Below the pieces are notes generated by a model. That model was not told where the DNA came from, made no database searches, and worked only from the letters and a program-made list of their open reading frames with translations. A stretch of DNA of 64,000 bases. Source: Eudromia elegans (lineage: Eukaryota; Chordata; Aves; Tinamiformes; Tinamidae). Shown piece by piece: positions 1-11,903 of this stretch. The stretch lies in the NCBI GenBank assembly GCA_003342815.1, contig PTEX01000032.1:743882-807881 (forward strand), written 5' to 3'. Numbering within the stretch: the stretch's first letter is position 1; the number at the start of each line of letters is the position of its first letter. The translations under genes were made by a program, and so were the position numbers.

Positions 1-1607
1 TGATCCCTCCCAGTCTTTCCAATGGTCTGCATGTAAGCGTAGCCCCGGGGCATGCAGTGTGGCAGCAGCAAAGCCAAATTATGCTGTACCAAAGGAGAGA
101 ACTTCAGCTTTTCTCCCCATTTGAGGAATAGGAAAATAAAAGCTCTGAACTTTTGTTTCCATGAGGAGGGGCAAAAACAGTGTTGGGAACTGCTGGAAAC
201 ATGAGGGCTGGGTCCCCTCTTGCTTGATAAGACGTCTGTGGCAAGAGTGCCATGGCGAGAGGTTGATTTAGGTGTCCTGTGTGCCGTGTGATGCAGCTCC
301 CTGCTGCCTGCTCAATAAGAGCCCAACGGGCTGCAGTGCTGCAGCACCAGCCCTTCACTTCCCTGCATCCATGTCCGCCGCTCCTGGCATCGCCTCCTGC
401 TCGGCCTGTGTGCCCTTGGCCTGAAGGGCCCCAATGGGTGTGGGACAGGGTGATCCCGGGGCTGGGACACCAGCTGGGCCTCCCTTTGCCGGTGAAGGGA
501 GGAACGCGGATGCTCGTGTGTTCGGATGCGTCGCTGTCTTCAACACGGATGTACATGGAGAGACTTCCCAGTGGCTGTCAGGTCTTCATGGAGCGCCAAG
601 TGCTATGTGGCTCCTGCTTCAAGGGGTGTTTTTCTCCTTTTCTTTGACAGACGTGTTGGTGCCGGTTATTTTTCCCCTAGCACTTAGATAACTGCACACA
701 GCAGTGCCGCTGTGTGTGCTTACGGTGCAGAGCTAGGTATGTAAATTACCTTGGGAAAAGCGTCACTTACCCTTGAGTTAAAAGAGGATGTGCGGTTAGA
801 GGTGTTAGTTTTGTAAAACAGGATGTGTGTGTGTGTGTATGTGAGTGTTTGCCCCAAATAGAGTAATATTTTTTTAATTTGGATGGGGGTCGGGGTTCAG
901 GTTTCCCAGGTTTCGCTTGCTTGGTGCAGCTGCCCAAAAAGATGCCTCATGTGGCGCCGTGACTCCGGATTTCCCCTCTCCAGCTGCATTGGTGGTTTCC
1001 AGCACTCCTTTTGCCTCCCAGGATCCAACCTCCTGAACAGGGCTGCCCAGCTGGGCTTCGGTCCCTCCTCGGAAGAGCCACCTCCTCTTGGAGCTGTGGA
1101 GAAGGGCCTCAGGGTTGGGTCTCCTTTGGGAGGAGGCTGCTTGTGGCCCCTTTCCTGGCTGTTTTGTTTGGATGGCAGCAGATGGCAGCATCATGTCCCC
1201 GTGCGCGCTCGGGCTGGCGAAACCTTCCACCGGAGCGCTCAGGAGAGCAGCCATGGGCCGGGCTCCCCCACGTCCTGTCCTTGCTTGCCTGCAGCCTCCC
1301 GTGGGAGCACGGGGTGTCCATGGGCTCCCGTCTCCCATGGTGGGTCCGTGCAGCTCGCGAGGGTGCAGGGGAGCTCTGCCCTGCTCCTCGCCCTGCCTGG
1401 CCAGGGATCACGTCTGGATACTGTGGATTGGGGCTTGAGGCGTCCTGGTGTGACAGCAGCTCTGCTCGTCCCTCTCTTGGCTGAACTCCGTGACTCCAGT
1501 GGCTCGTGAAGATGACGATGAGTTTATGGAGGGGGAGCTCGGAGTGGAAAGTTCTTTTGAGGGGGATGGCAGGGGGACACAGTCCAAGCATTGACCCCAG
1601 CCAAGAG
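1..1607. other. GC-rich non-coding stretch
   Basis: No gene is recognised here. The composition is GC-rich, so several long open frames arise on both strands (for example 883-1509 plus and 1109-1729 minus). Their translations are rich in Ser, Pro, Gly, Cys and Trp in no domain-like pattern, and they overlap each other, which is typical of chance frames in GC-rich vertebrate DNA. If the terminal-exon candidate at 2441-2665 is real, this stretch would be an intron of that transcript; that is inference only. Confidence 0.5.
823..848. repeat. (TG)n microsatellite
   Basis: About seven uninterrupted TG units run to position 838 and then decay into ATGTGAGTG. This is an ordinary short dinucleotide repeat. 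Confidence 0.9.
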
Positions 1608-1812
1608 GCGCCTATGTAGGGTGGCGGGACGCCCCGGGAGCGAAGAGGAGGAGGGAAATACGCAGACACGCAGACCCCGGCGCTGGGCGCACGAGGCGGG
1701 TCTGCATAGCGCTCATTCCAGCACGGCACAAGTCGTATCTTGAAGAGAAGAGCCGCATTGACCCTGGCGAGGGGCTGCCGGGTTCAGCCGCCGCCCCAGG
1801 GCTGCCGTGGCC
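1608..1812. promoter_or_regulatory. Short CpG island
   Basis: By hand count this roughly 200-bp stretch has about 21 CpG dinucleotides at about 68% G+C. That is close to the number expected from composition, whereas most vertebrate DNA is strongly CpG-depleted. CpG islands usually mark promoters or orphan regulatory islands kept unmethylated. No TATA-like element or start-associated coding exon was found. A GC-rich repeat remnant that has not yet lost its CpGs is the alternative. Confidence 0.5.
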
Positions 1813-2440
1813 TCAATGGCCACATTGCTGAGCCCGCAGCTCACAAAAACCTGCCATTGTCACAGCCCTAGGGGTGGCTCTGCGGATAGTCCGGATCATG
1901 GTGCTCCCCCTCCTGGTGCTGCTGCCTTTAATCAATGTATTCGGAGGTCTGAAGAGGAGTCCAAGGAAATCCCCTCCCAGGGCTTCCTTCAGCAGATGAG
2001 AAGAGGGGTAGGAGGGATTCTTGGCTGCCTCGGGATGAGCTGAAATGCTGCAGCGTGTCCGCAAGGCCCTGAAGTTTTGTCTTGGCCCTTCCTTGAGAAG
2101 AACTTCTCTTTTCTGTCTGATCCGGTCAAGCGTGGCTCTTGAAATACATGCCAGTCACTGGCAAGGGAATAGGCAGTGGCAGGGATAATGTCCAGAGTGC
2201 CCACATGTGTTTTCCTGGGCTCTGACTCTGGAGCACGGTTGAGAGGATGGGATATATCCGTGTTGTTTTCTTGTTCTGGCATGGAGGCCCTCATTTCCAA
2301 TTCTGGCTGCTGCTTAACTCTGCCAGAACTCCTTCCTGAGCTCTGGGAAGGGACCGAGGGGCACATTGCACTGGGAATAGCTGGACTGGCCTCGGCAGAC
2401 AAAAGCACCCACGTATAAAACGTTCCCTCCTTCCTGACAG

Positions 2441-2665
2441 AAGTTGCAACGTTTCCATTTTGGGAAGGAAACGTGGGTCTGTGGGGCAGTGGGAGACCCT
2501 AAACAGAGCTGGTCCGATGATACCGTGGGTGCAGAGTTGTTTAAAACATAATTTAATAATTTGTAAATAATGTATGAGGTCTATTTAACCATTTCTAGGT
2601 AGCCAGGCAGGATTCCCAAGCTTGTGAAACAGCATCAGGTCAATAAAACTGTTGCGAGTGACTCG
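2441..2665 (+). other. Candidate terminal exon / 3' UTR end
   Basis: A pyrimidine-rich run ending in CAG (2421-2440) resembles a 3' splice acceptor. About 200 bp later an AATAAA lies at 2642-2647, followed at roughly 2666-2683 by GT-rich sequence of the kind found downstream of cleavage sites. Together these have the layout of a small last exon on the plus strand. Reading from the acceptor, two frames stay open for 36 and 43 codons, so coding content is undecided, and neither resembles a protein I know. Acceptor-like and AATAAA motifs are common by chance, so this is only a candidate. Confidence 0.3.
2642..2647 (+). terminator. Candidate polyadenylation signal AATAAA
   Basis: This is a canonical hexamer with a GT-rich stretch 20-35 bp downstream. 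The opposite strand carries its own AATAAA at 2686-2691, so the two signals face each other about 40 bp apart. Confidence 0.35.
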
Positions 2666-2691
2666 TGGCTGTTGAATGTATGCATTTTATT

Positions 2692-3840
2692 GTGAATATC
2701 TCCTGTCCATGTCCAATTTAGCTTTAAGGTATGATAAGACCCGAAGTCCCAAAGTTTAGGGTTTTCCAATTCATGGCACTAAACCGAAGGCAGTTTTGAC
2801 CTTGTCATATCACTCATGCTGCATCAAACTTTCCGTTCTTTATTGAGCTACTCTACTTTTGCTTTCAATTTGTTGCCGAAATTATTGAATTATCTTAATA
2901 TTGTGCCATTGGCCAAGTGATCAGGATAACTAAGAAGAGTTTTATTTATTTACTTATTCATTTGTTCAGCTATTACAGAGAAGAGCTAAATAGTATGAGT
3001 CAGCAATGTGCATTAAGCAGATGCGAGACATCTAAATATCTTTGTGCCTCAGCCCTATTCCTCTGCATTTCCTTGCAGCAGGAATAACGCTTCCCTGTCC
3101 CCAGGGGTGTTAGAAGCACAAATACACGGTGCACTGGAAGGTGTTTAGATAAGCAGATTGATTCAGAGGGGATTTCTTTGTTCTTTTATCCTAATAAAAT
3201 CAGAACCAGACAGAATACAGTGCGATTCCTTCAGCCTAGGGAAGAGGAGACGTACCCTTAGTGTACTGAAATCCACCTTTTTCCCTCTTGATTTAAAAGA
3301 TGTTTGGGGGGTAGAACAAAGCTCTGCTATTGCCTCCTAGTAAGTGACCTAAGCCATTTAAGCTGAAGCATATGACTCGGAGGAAGTATTTTGCAAAAAC
3401 AGATGCACAGAAAGTCAATTTCCTATTCATATTTTGTTGCGGCAATTGGTACTTTAAAGAGATGGCAGACTTAAATTAGCTGGAAAAGTGACATCTTTAA
3501 TTAGGAAAGCCTCTCTGCCAGCACATTGAACAGTTGCCAGTTTCTCAGCATTTAGGGACCATTGATTGCCAACAATGGCAGCTAAACTGCTGCTGGGTAG
3601 AAACTAATTGAATTTCCTCAAGTTAAAGCGAGGAGCTAAAGCAAGACGCAGCCTTCTGCTTGCTCGTGTTTTGGTCACTGCTGCCATGTTCTCAGCTGCC
3701 CAAGGACTCGCTGAGCGTTGGCTGCCCGTGGGGCACAGCGGCACGAGCGCTCCATGAGTTGGCTCCTGCTGGGCTCAGCCACGTCTGGGCCACCGGCCTT
3801 CGCGTGCCGTTTGGTGCTCGTGTGCAGGGGGGCTCTTTCC
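2692..3840. other. AT-rich non-coding stretch
   Basis: No gene is seen. The stretch contains many homeodomain-type ATTA/TAAT cores, especially at 3420-3640. An everted pair CCATTG/CAATGG lies at 3559-3564 and 3573-3578, matching the core of SOX-type or CCAAT-type sites. The even, low-complexity-free AT-rich texture resembles a conserved non-coding element, but conservation could not be tested. Confidence 0.3.
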
Positions 3841-4362
3841 ATCACAGAATCACACAATCTTTAGGGTTGGAAGGGACCTCTGGAGATGATCCAGTCCGAC
3901 CTCCCTGCTCCAGCAGGGACACCCAGAGCACGAGGCACAGGGTGGCATCCGGGCGGGTTTGGAAGTTCTCCAGAGAAGGAGCCTCCACAGCCTCTCTAGG
4001 CAGCCTGTTCCGGGGCTCCGTCACCCTCACAGGAAGGAAGTTCTTCCTCATCTGGAGATGAAACTTGCTATGTTTCAGTTTAAAACCATTGCCCCTTGTC
4101 CTATCGCCAGACACCATGGAGAACAGTTCAGCCCTTTCCTCCCTACAGTCATTTCTCAGGAATCTGTACACATTGATTAGATCCCCTCTCATCCTTCTCT
4201 TCTCTAGGCTAAACAGGCCCAGCTCATTTAACCTCTCCTCATACGGTAGGTGCTGCAGTCCCTTGATCATCTTGGTCTCATCACTGAACCCTCTCTAGGA
4301 GCTCCACGTCCCTTCTGTACTGGGGAGCCCAGAACTACACACAGTACTCAAGTGTGAACCCT
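3841..4362 (-). mobile_element. CR1 LINE, 3' end (5'-truncated)
   Basis: Read on the minus strand, this is the 3' end of a chicken-repeat-1 non-LTR retrotransposon. The tail at 3841-3860 is the reverse complement of the diagnostic ATTCTATGATTCTATG-type CR1 terminus. It is followed by the GGTTGGAAGGGACCTCTGGAG block that is near-universal in avian copies. Further 5' in the element lies the coding end of ORF2. Homology fades at about 4362, so the copy is 5'-truncated, as most CR1 insertions are. No target-site duplication is obvious, which is usual for CR1. Spontaneous activity is impossible because most of the element is missing. Confidence 0.95.
3842..4270 (-). pseudogene. CR1 ORF2 reverse-transcriptase C-terminal remnant
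   Basis: A 142-codon open frame on the minus strand encodes the end of the CR1 ORF2 protein, downstream of the reverse-transcriptase palm. Recognisable pieces, in order, are the MIKGLQHLPYEERLNELGLF stretch at its start, RRMRGDLINVYRFLR, RTRGNGFKLKH, and a late RVTEPRNRLPREAVEAPSLE stretch typical of the CR1 C-terminus. The intact element needs an endonuclease and a full reverse transcriptase, both absent. Upstream of codon 1 the homology continues to about 4362 but appears shifted by a small deletion. The plus-strand open frame over 3660-4061 is only its antisense shadow. It has no cellular role. Confidence 0.9.
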
Positions 4363-7300
4363 TTTCCTTGGGTCAGGTAGCTTTAATTTAGTGTGATTAT
4401 ATCACAGTGATTTCTTTGGAATGCAAGAACCAGATCCTGTTTCAACATTCAGTGTAAATACTTTAATCTTACTAATCTTTTCCCCTTGGAAAAATGCCAT
4501 TTTTTATTGCATATATGTTTGTATACTACTGTCAAGGTTGGTGGTTCTTCTCTTCCAAGTGGTATGCTCAAAGTATAAGTGCAGTTGGTTCATCAAGAGA
4601 ATTTTAATGGTAGAAAGCCAAGGAACTTTCAAGCAAGAAGAGATTTTAATAAGGTCCCAAGATCCCCAATTAATTCTCCCTCTATTATTTTTTTATAAAC
4701 TCATCAATTCTGGTCACCAATTGCATTCAGTGTCCTTTAAAAATAATTAATGCTCCAATCTCAAAGTACTTTCAAGGTAAATAAGTTTTAACATTGAATG
4801 ACAGTAATCATAAAGTGATAGGATCTGCTATTTTCGGTACTTCTCATTTATATCCGTAGGCCAGTCTATCTAAGAAAGCATTTCTAGGCAGATCTGGACC
4901 AATTTAGAGATTACAGCAGGAGCAGAAGTTGAATTGCAGCTGGGTGTTGTTGAGATTGTACAAACTCTTCTCGACTTGTTTATATTCTAGCTTCCTCTTG
5001 CTCTTTTCCTCTTCCCAATGATGTCTTATGTGCGAGTTTGGAAGACTTCCTTTTTTGCAATCTTGGGTGAGTTGAGTTTGTTTTATTCTTAAAGATAGAG
5101 AAAATTTCAAGGCCAACGAGCTAATGTCAGAGTGAGAACAAGAGTTGTCCTTATCTCAGAGCTGGATCGGCTGCTCTTCTGCCAAGGCATGGTCCGAGAG
5201 GAAGCAGTAGTGGGTCCTTCACACTTGTTAAGTTTATGGGGAGCTACTGTAAGTGGCCTAGTACTTATAGCGAAGAAATCTTTAAAAAATGATGGTATCA
5301 TCAATACTTTGCCAAGGAGGAGTCTGTTCAAAACAACTGTTTATGAAAATCTAAGAGGGAGCCCTGTATAAGAGGGGGATACTGTCAATATTTACCAACT
5401 TAACTATTTGGGGACTCTAATTTGTTTTTTCCTCTAAAGTCTCCTATTTGTTTGGTTTTGTGTCTGTTCCATTCTCAAGAACCTTTATCTATCCTATTCC
5501 AATAAGAGCTTTTTGCCATTTGAATATTTGCTGTGATATAGCAATGGGCGTATTAGAAACTCATCTATGAATGAGAGAGGCTGGATTTCTTTATTCTGCA
5601 AAATGAAATCAAAGCTCATTTTAATAATGTAATTTGTCTTAAATTTCCAAATGGGTCTAAACCTTCAGACTTTCCAATCTGCCTTCCTGTCATTATAGAC
5701 AGATTTTCCTATGAATAATGCATAGTTTTGCTGTCAAATTTCAATCTACACAAACACTTCATTTTCACTTTTTATTGATTCCAGCCTTGGTGGCTTGTGT
5801 ACATCAGAGACTTCACAACAGCACAAATGTGCCTATCCCTATAAAATAGTAATTGATCAAAAAAGGTTAATTTGACTCCTTTGACATCTTTGTCATCATC
5901 CCCCTTTTTTTGTGTCTATATAAGTAGTAAAAACTATTTCCATTTAGAATCTTCAATTTTCAAAAGGTTAAGAATTCACTTTCTTGCTGAGTGTCTGTGC
6001 ATGCAATATATTCATTTAAGGAACCAGCTGACAGAAAACTTGAACCTTTCGCAGTAATTTATTCAGACAAGAATGCTTAGGTTAGTTACGTTTCCCTCCC
6101 GATCTGATTCATCCGTTGTTAACTGCTTATATATTATTCATCATAAAATTCAAGTACAACAGAATTCAATGTTTCTTGAAATGGTGAAGAAAATATTTTT
6201 GACCTCCACGTTTGAAATAAAATTGCCAGAATTAACCTCTTCCTCTTCTCTTCCTCCTATCTAATTTCTAATAGAATTTATTTCTCCTCCCCGATTCCCT
6301 CAGCACTCTTCGTTCTTGTGTCCTGACACTTTGGCATCTCAATTCGTACTTGTTTTCTTAGCAGGTTGAGGTATGGAGGATGCAAATCCACACTTGATCC
6401 TGGAGTCTCCCAGTCCCGGCAGGCTGTGCATTCCCATCTGCCCAGACAAACGTGGCCTCGGTGGCCGTGGTCTGTGATGGTGCAAACTGCTCCGGTGCTG
6501 GGTCTTCCCAAGCCTGCTGTGGCCCCTGATGGTTGCTGAGAAGAACTCTTGACTCAGAGCTTGTGGTTGTGCAAATTATTAATTATGAAACAAAATACAA
6601 ACCTCAGCTTCGGTGAGCAAGAGGTTTCTCTGCTTCGTGTCAGCAGCAGTCGGGAGCTGCGTCTCCTTTTCCTGGCAGGAGATGGTCAGATCCATGGGTG
6701 AGCTCTGCTCCAGGGCGATGGTCTGTGTGCCTCCATGGGGAGGAGGTTGACGATTTCTGGTGTGTTTGATGTGTTTATGTGTTTATTTATTTAGTGAATG
6801 CTCTGTTTCATGCTGTTGTAATGTGGGGGACGATGCAGGGGGCTCTGGTCACTGTGGCCAGGCTGCTTTCTGTGCTGCCAAACCTCGGCGTTCACAAATG
6901 TTGCCTTAGTTGCCTGCAGGGGAATGCTTTGCTGGCCTCTTGTCGCAGTTTGGTCCTTGGATAATAGCAAAATGCCCAGTGATTGCTATCCCCTTGGCAG
7001 CTCCTCTGCTTTGAAAGCACGCGCATCAGGAGCCTGGCTATCGAAAGGTAGCTTTAATTAATATACGAATTGCTTTCATTAGCATCGGGAGCCTGAGCAG
7101 CATCAAGAGCAGCTTGGGCAGTAGCAGAGCAGGACTCGGTGTGGGGACTCTGTGTCTTATGCACATGCTGAGGAAAAGGGGAGTGTTCTTATTTCAGTGC
7201 TGGTCGAGCTGGGCTGGCCAGATCACGATTGATTATCAGGGTGCTTGTGAGTGGCCGTTGTGTGATGAAAGGCTCTTCTCCGTGCGCCAGGATTTGCCCT

Positions 7301-7979
7301 TCCTGTAGAATGGCACACAACAGTGCCCAGACTTCAAAAGACAACCACGTCCCCGTCTCAGGGTCTGGACAAACCACTGATCTGTGCTGGCAGGGTGGGC
7401 ATGACAGAGACCCGGTGCTGGCTTGGAAACACAACCATGCGAGCAGCTGGAGGCCCCTGACCCCAGGGGACGCAGCCCCGTGAGGGAGGGGACCTTGCGG
7501 GGCTGCCAGGCTGCACCCCGGGAGCCCTGGTCCCTGCTTGAGCCAGGGGGAGCCTCGTCCTCGAGCTGTGCTGGGTTTGTATTGTCATGTTGGCCTCTCA
7601 ACATGGGCTCCCAAGCACTGGGGAAGGCTCCCAAATGAAAAAGACCTTTCAAAAACTAACGTGATGAAGTAGTTAGAGAGAATAGAGCTAAAACACCTGG
7701 AATATTGTAACTCTTTAAAACTGTAGTACTTTTCCTTAAATACCAGAAAGCTTGAATTACACAGTGAGGAAATGCAACAAACATTTAATTAGCCTCTTTC
7801 TTAACCCATCCTTTTCAATCCAGCAGCAGGGAGGAACTCGAGGAGGGCAGTACGGTTTGTTTTCTCTTCTTCTGACATCTCATCCAAATTAATGACAAAG
7901 CACCATGTAACGTGAAAATGAGATTGCGCTCGAGCTTGATAGTGCTTTGCTGAAGCTCAGATACAAAAACCCTCTTTTC
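4363..7979. other. AT-rich non-coding stretch
   Basis: I see no gene, RNA gene or clear transposon. Small open frames are scattered and short (all under 110 codons). ATTA-rich patches occur at 7045-7100 and 7740-7960; the latter runs into the CpG cluster at 7980. The DNA at 6360-6960 and 7100-7640 is more GC-rich and equally featureless. Confidence 0.5.
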
Positions 7980-8112
7980 TTGAGCCCGTCACCTCGCCGC
8001 CTCCTCGGAGCACGCGAGGGAGGCGGCAGAAGCGAGGAGGGAAGTGGGGGAAGACGAGCGAAAGCTGCAGTTTGCCCGGCTTGTGATTCATTATCCCGCC
8101 GTCGCTGGAATG
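7980..8112. promoter_or_regulatory. Short CpG-dense cluster
   Basis: About 14 CpGs lie in roughly 130 bp, in an otherwise CpG-poor neighbourhood. It is too short for the usual 200-bp CpG-island definition. It is flanked on both sides by AT-rich sequence with homeodomain-type cores, a pattern seen at some developmental enhancers or orphan islands. That functional reading is inference. Confidence 0.35.
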
Positions 8113-11100
8113 CCACTAGACTTTTTTAGGCATCCGCTATCCGTTCCTTGGCAGAAAGAGGCTGATGGTTTGAGACTTGAATTGTCATCTCATGCACAAC
8201 ACGCCGACAGAGCCGTGCAAAAACAAACCTACCCAAAATTGCATTGAACAAAATGTGAAGCGACACCCGTTTAACTAGTTGAATGATGAAAGACAAGACA
8301 GAGAGAGTGGCTGGATTTGGCCCTGTTGTATTTGTTATTATTTGTTTTTAATATACTTTGTGCTATTGCTTCCTGCTCGTCCTCTGTGTAAAGGAGGAGC
8401 GGGCTTTCCATGCTCCTAGGTAGAGAAGGGCTTGGTTTTTGACCCCGAAGGAGGCAGAACAGGGCATAGAGAAGCACTAGAGAGGAGAGCAAGCTCCCTC
8501 TGCAGACCTCTACAGACCCAGATGTCTGTAATTTGTCATTAGTGTGCGTCTGCCTTTGAATATGGACTTTGAAGGTGCCAACACGTTCCCTGCACCCCGT
8601 TCAATGGGGGCTCAGCTGTGTGGATGTCAGCCTGAGAGCTGGGCACTTCTCGGTGCCCCTTCCCAAAGGGGCTCAGCCTGGGCACACCAGCAGGGCAGGA
8701 GGGACGTCTCCCCATGGCCCTGCTGCTCAGGCCGTCCATGCACCGAGCAGCACGGTGGGCATTTCTCCTCTCCCCTTTCTGAATGAACACCACCGTGGAA
8801 GTGTCAAAAACTGAGCTTAAACTCTGGCTCGCCTGAGCTTCTGGCCTAGTATTATAGTCTTATGAGGAGCAATACTTCATTCTGAATCTCCATTAAGACC
8901 TGGGAGCTTCTTTTCATGCTGCCACTTACTCTGTACTGTAGCGACTGAAATTTTCCTGCTTGTTCTAAGTGACTTGGGTGGTGATCTGATTGCTCAAAAA
9001 TTGAACACTCCCGTGCGAATGCTCAGTCTGCTAAATCTCTACCTGAAGCTGGCCCGGAGTGTCAGTTAATTGGGAGTTATTTCTGTTTACTACAGTCAAT
9101 AAATACCATTACTGTTTTTGTTTGGAGTAGCTCTGAACAGGCTTCAGTTAGAGGTCAGGTTGCTTCTCTATTAAATGACAGTGAGATAGATTGAAAAAGA
9201 TGGGTCCTTTTCCTTAGACTTCAGAGCTGAAGTTACTCTTCCACAGTAAAAAGGAAATCTCGGGAAGGCTGGAGAAGGGCAGTGCTAAATACCCATTTGG
9301 GAAGAGCCCGGGAGAAAATTACTTGGTCATCCTGCCTACTTCTGTGTAAGGCATGGCTTGAATTTGTGGTGGAGCTGATGTTAGGGTTGCTTGAGAAAGA
9401 AGAGCTTACCTGGCTCTCCTGCCAAGGGGACACCAAAGTCCTTATTAAAGGAAGTGACACTTTGAAGCCAAACTGCTGGTACCCAGCGGTGGGCTGAGCA
9501 CACCGGCTTGCCGGGCTGACCCCGCGCATCGCAGATCCCATGGTAAGCCTTGGAATATATGCGTAGGAGAGGACAGAGCCGAGCTCTTAAATTTTAAGAA
9601 GAGAAATCACTGTATCGCTGCTTCCTCCGTGACCTTGAAAGGTCTTGAATTATTAAAGTGCCTCTTAAGGAGCGCAGCCTAGTTTCCAAGCTCTCTAACT
9701 TTTAAATGGCATAACCATTGTGAAATTTAGTTCTGGAATCATTTAAGCACTTTTTTTTTTTTTTTCTGAATCACTTAATTAGAAAAATTGGAGGCTTCTC
9801 TTGCTTCAGTGTTTTATTATCTTAATTAAAACAATAATTTTATGTACGCTGTGCTGTGAATTCAGGATAACAAAAGCTTGAAAAGTTCATAACTACTGCA
9901 GAAGTATCTCGAGTAACTGCAATACTCTGACTGTATTTCTGAGAGTGAAGTGTGCTTGACTTTTACTGCAGCATACACTTACATTATACAGTGGTCTCGG
10001 TTGCTTTTAAATACAATGTTTTTGGTACAAAGTATTGCTTATGCTGCTTGTGAGTAGGAAACAGATTTTATTGTGACAAGTGGAGATGGATCAAATCTGG
10101 AATTGCTTAACAAATACTTAGGACTAGGAATGAGGAGATTTTGAAATAATACTATTAAGATGGCACTTTGCTTTTTCTTGGGTGGAGATATTCATAGAAG
10201 AAGTCTCACCTTTTCGTATATGGCTGTGTGTAGTAATGATAAGTAACCTGCGCATCAAACTGTCCCTTGGCACTGTGAGGCAGAAGAGGCCCTATGATTC
10301 TTTACTGTTTTAGTTTCTTGGACTTGCATTTGATTTTAACCCCAGATTTTCTGTGAGTTTGTTTTCTGAAGGAGCGTCTTGCAAAAAAGGTCCTGTCCTG
10401 CCCTTTCCTCAGCGGTATCTGTGGCCGTGCTGAAGCTGGTACCCAGGAACAGGACTGTCCTCAGAGGAGCAGCATCCCATGGATTCGGATAGGCTCGTGT
10501 CCAATTTTTCTGTTCATCTTTGCTACCTTAATGAGTAATTACTTAAAAATGGGCAGTTTCAGCTTCCAGGCTTCTGGACAGTGTCAGATCTATTCGAAAG
10601 CCCTTTGGGAATCCATCTGCCACATGGAAACAGTCTCGCTGGCAACGAAATGCTGCAAATAAGTGTGATGTGGCCCTTTGCTTCCTCTGGCACAGGGCAG
10701 CGAGAGGGAGAGCAGAGGGAGACTTTTCAAAGTTTATTTCGAATTATTCTTTGTTGTGAGGAGTAATTTGGTGCCCTTGAAGGGCGAAAACACCCCCCCG
10801 GCAACTAAATGCACTTTTGGGTGTTTATGATTTGTGATGTATTAAAATCTTATTGCAAAGCACCAGACAGTTCCCAGACCTTGTTCTGTTTTTCTGAATC
10901 TGTAGACGAGGAAACATTGTGAATTTTAATTAGGAGATGAAGGAGAAGCCCTTCAAAGGTGAAAAATTATAAAAAAAATTACTTGCTTTAGATATGCTTA
11001 TATATATTATTAGCTTCTTTATTTTTGCCTTGCTGTAGGAGAGTGCAGGAGTGGTGAGCCGCAGCTTACCCAGCAGGACTTGGAGCAGGAGCTCAGGCTG

Positions 11101-11520
11101 GCCGTGGCGAGCAGAGAGGTCCAAGGATCCTTCCCCTCTCCTTTCTGGAGCGGCTTGTGCTTCGTTGGCAGGGACGATGCAGCCAGGTCAGGCAGCACCT
11201 TCCCTGCAGTCCATAGCACGAAGGGCTGTGCCAGGGGCTATAGCAGTGGAGAGAGCGCGATGCTGGGTGCATGTTGGTGCTCACGCTCAGCAACGTTGCT
11301 CTGCCCACACCATGGCTGGTAGCCGAGCCCCGGGACACGTAAGGAAGCACCCGGCCACCTTGGCCCCTTTAGCAGCGCGGCTTCGTAGTAACAGTTGGCT
11401 TCCCGCTCAAGGAATTAAGCATAATAACGTGTTAGCCTAGCCTGCTACCTGCCAGAGCTAGACAGACTCAAGGCTGGGATAAAAAAAGATTGTCATCTGA
11501 TTTTCCCATCTGGACGAGAC
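8113..11520. other. Non-coding stretch, featureless apart from a T15 run
   Basis: No gene or dated repeat is recognised. A T15 homopolymer lies at 9751-9765. The segments 9640-10250 and 10760-11040 are AT-rich with many ATTA cores. The segment 11040-11400 is GC-richer and carries overlapping chance open frames on both strands. Confidence 0.5.
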
Positions 11521-11776
11521 TGCTCAGTTGGAGCGCAGGCTCCGTCTCCGGGGGCCCGAGGGGAACGGCTGCTGCCGCCGCTGCTCTCCCCGCACTGTGG
11601 GAGGACGGGAAGAGGTCGGCCCGGCTGGGAGGCGGTTTGTGGCAGCGGAGGCACCTCGGGTAGTGAAGCGAGGTCGCTGTGCCAGCGTGCTGCTGCAGAG
11701 CATCCTCGCCACGTGCGTGCTCGCCGCTTGTTGCCTCTCCCTGCTGCCATGCCCAGAACACAGCGGAGCTGCGTGA
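11521..11776. promoter_or_regulatory. CpG island
   Basis: By hand count there are about 22 CpGs in 240 bp at about 70% G+C, an observed/expected ratio near 0.75. This meets the classical island thresholds. It lies isolated between AT-rich flanks. GC-rich open frames cross it on both strands (for example 11493-11801 minus) and look like chance frames. It could be an unannotated promoter, an orphan island or a GC-rich repeat relic. Confidence 0.5.
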
Positions 11777-11865
11777 TGTTACATCCTGGAAAGATGTGCA
11801 TAGAGTGTTTGTGTCCTACCAGCCACCAGCTTAAAAATGCATTAGCAAGCTAATGAAGTAAGGGT

Positions 11866-11903
11866 TTTAAAATATATGCATATAAGATATATATGCAACA
11901 TAT
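11866..11903. repeat. TA-rich low-complexity patch
   Basis: The patch contains ATATATGCATATA-type self-complementary sequence. It is an ordinary AT microsatellite remnant. Confidence 0.7.

Noticed and set aside
883-1509. 208-codon plus-strand open frame
   Set aside because: It lies in GC-rich DNA, overlaps a 206-codon minus-strand frame, and has a Ser/Pro/Gly/Cys-rich translation without motifs. It shows the features of a chance frame.
3660-4061. 133-codon plus-strand frame
   Set aside because: Most of it is the antisense strand of the CR1 ORF2 remnant.
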